Shown here: positions 6,479-7,932 of the stretch, piece by piece
How positions within the stretch are numbered: the stretch's first letter is position 1
Layout of the letters: every line of letters begins with the position of its first letter
DNA from: Bacillota bacterium
GTDB taxonomy: Bacteria > Bacillota > UBA4882 > UBA8346
Length of the DNA: 7,932 nt
Direction: 5' to 3'
Assembly (NCBI GenBank): GCA_003501335.1
Contig: DNPQ01000491.1
Location: 1 to 7,932 of the forward strand
Translations under genes and position numbers: made by a program
The notes under the pieces: model-generated
The model's input: the letters and a program-made list of their open reading frames with translations, nothing else
Databases searched by the model: none
What the model was told of the DNA's origin: nothing

Positions 6479-7932
6479 ATGAAGAAATTAGCGTTTGAGT
6501 ACGGCCAAGGATTGATGGAAGCGAATCTTCCCGACAACACGGATATTTTTATTCCGGGAGAGACCGTTCCCGATCCTGCCTGTATTCCACAGGAAAGGCT
6601 TGTTGAGGCGACAAGAGAGTCGATTCTGCATCCGATTGGCATGGAACCCCTTGCTAAACTGGCGAAGAAAGGCTCAAAAGTTACGATTGTTTTTCCGGAT
6701 AGAGTAAAGGGCGGCGAACAGCCGACTGCACATCGGAAAATTTCGATTCCGATCATCCTTGAAGAACTCTACAAAGCCGGTGTTGCCAAAAAAGACATCC
6801 TGTTAATCTGCTCCAACGGCTTGCACCGCAAGAATACCAAGGAAGAAATTTTTAACGTGCTGGGCCCGGAGCTGTTCAACGAGTTCTGGTATTCCCATCA
6901 AATTATCAATCACGACAGCGAGGATTATGACCATTTAGTGGATTTGGGAACCACAGAGAGCGGCGACCCCGTTCTGATGAACAAATACGTTTATGATTCC
7001 GATGTTGCGATATTAATCGGGCATACGCAGGGCAACCCCTATGGAGGTTATTCCGGTGGCTACAAACACTGCGCGACCGGTATTACCCATTGGAGAAGCA
7101 TTGCGTCACACCATGTGCCGCAGGTCATGCACAGAAAGGATTTTACACCAGTTAGTGGCCATTCCCTGATGCGCACCAAGTTTGATGAAATTGGGCAGCA
7201 CATGGAAAAATGTATGGGTAAAAAGTTCTTCTGTTGCGATGCGGTTCTGGATACCTATTCGCGTCAAATCGAAATTAACAGCGGATATGCTGAGAAAATG
7301 CAATCACAATCCTGGATTACAGCCGACAAGCGTACATATGTCAATTGGGCGGAGAAAAAGTACGACGTTGTCGTATTTGGTATGCCGCAGTTTTTTCATT
7401 ACGGCGATGGAATGGGCACAAACCCGATTATGATGATGCAAGCGCTGTCTGCACAGATTATCCGCTTTAAACGGGTACTCAAGGATAACTGTGTGATTTT
7501 GTGTTCCTCCATCTGCAACGGCTATTTTCACGAGGAGCTTTGGCCCTATCTTCCGGAAATGTACGATATGTTCCAAAAGGACTATATGAACATTCTGCCG
7601 GATATGGACCGTTACGGCGAGTATTTTACAACCAATGAGGAATATATCCGCAAGTATCGTTACTGCAATGCGTTTCATCCGTTCCACGGATTTTCAATGA
7701 TCAGTTGCGGCCATATTGCCGAACAGAATACGGCCGCCATTTATATCGTCGGCGCGCAGAACCCGGGTCTTGCAAGAGGCATGGGTCTTAAAACAAGAGC
7801 AACCTTTGAGGAAGCGTTGGCCGATGCGAAGAAAAAGTATGTCGGTGAAAACCCGAATATTCTTGCTTTGCCGCGGACCTATAAGCTTGCTTCCGTTCAC
7901 CTTTGCATGAAGAATGAGCCATATGACGGAAC
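6479..7932 (+). CDS. LarA-like nickel-pincer 2-hydroxyacid racemase/epimerase family protein (3' end outside window)
   Basis: The frame stays open for 484 codons to the window edge. The L. plantarum LarA is about 424 residues, so this is a long member. LarA uses a nickel-pincer nucleotide to racemise lactate by hydride transfer; relatives act on other 2-hydroxyacids. Conserved with LarA (recalled numbering): 'NGLHRKNTKEE' with H116 (=H108), 'GGYSGGYK' with K196 (=K184, covalent cofactor attachment), H212 (=H200, nickel ligand, exactly 16 residues after the lysine), and D74 (=D72). Changed: the second acid/base His174 aligns without gaps to N186, Arg75 to K77, and Lys298 probably to S324, while Gln295 may be Q321. 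A lactate substrate is therefore doubtful, and the symbol larA is not used. The LarB/C/E cofactor-synthesis genes are not visible. Asn codons favour AAC over AAT here, unlike in the LacI-type gene, a weak hint of separate origin. The strong AAGGAGGT suggests high translation. It is last visible in the operon, after the TIM-like gene. Confidence 0.82.
   Translation, partial: MKKLAFEYGQGLMEANLPDNTDIFIPGETVPDPACIPQERLVEATRESILHPIGMEPLAKLAKKGSKVTIVFPDRVKGGEQPTAHRKISIPIILEELYKAGVAKKDILLICSNGLHRKNTKEEIFNVLGPELFNEFWYSHQIINHDSEDYDHLVDLGTTESGDPVLMNKYVYDSDVAILIGHTQGNPYGGYSGGYKHCATGITHWRSIASHHVPQVMHRKDFTPVSGHSLMRTKFDEIGQHMEKCMGKKFFCCDAVLDTYSRQIEINSGYAEKMQSQSWITADKRTYVNWAEKKYDVVVFGMPQFFHYGDGMGTNPIMMMQALSAQIIRFKRVLKDNCVILCSSICNGYFHEELWPYLPEMYDMFQKDYMNILPDMDRYGEYFTTNEEYIRKYRYCNAFHPFHGFSMISCGHIAEQNTAAIYIVGAQNPGLARGMGLKTRATFEEALADAKKKYVGENPNILALPRTYKLASVHLCMKNEPYDG

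Noticed and set aside
6430..7900. Several minus-strand and alternative-frame open frames across the LarA-like region
   Set aside because: They overlap a continuous + strand frame with clear LarA motifs, lack recognisable domains, and are shadows of that gene.

Overview
The window is a compact run of seven protein genes, all on the + strand and separated by short gaps. It looks like an accessory carbohydrate locus from a Bacillota (Clostridia-like) bacterium. That guess rests on moderate GC, strong GGAGG-type ribosome binding sites, a GalR/LacI regulator and Clostridia-flavoured versions of the sugar enzymes. Species cannot be assigned by eye. No tRNA, rRNA, CRISPR array, insertion sequence or phage gene was seen, and no gene-free stretch exceeds about 215 bases.

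Layout: (1) 1-329, the C-terminal end of a class II fructose-bisphosphate-type aldolase; (2) 363-1685, a glucose-6-phosphate isomerase family protein; (3) 1748-2845, a class I mannose-6-phosphate isomerase (cupin) family protein; a 214-bp gap with a perfect 12-bp palindrome; (4) 3060-4115, a LacI-family repressor; a short gap with a second near-identical palindrome; (5) 4172-5329, a PfkA-family phosphofructokinase with mixed ATP/PPi signatures; (6) 5457-6392, a long triose-phosphate isomerase variant; (7) 6479 to the window end, a LarA-like (nickel-pincer lactate racemase family) protein, cut by the window edge.

Read together, aldose isomerase, phosphofructokinase, aldolase and triose isomerase make a complete private copy of upper glycolysis. 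A PMI-like sugar isomerase and a LarA-type 2-hydroxyacid racemase/epimerase are added, all probably under one LacI-type repressor. The interesting part is that several of these enzymes differ from the housekeeping forms exactly where they hold the substrate. The PGI phosphate loop, the TIM phosphate loops, the PFK phosphoryl-donor site and the LarA catalytic and carboxylate-binding residues are all changed, while the core isomerase catalytic residues remain. The best inference is a dedicated catabolic route for a hexose or hexose derivative that is not plain glucose 6-phosphate. Its substrate cannot be read from the sequence. Comparisons with reference enzymes were made by eye from memory and need alignment to confirm.
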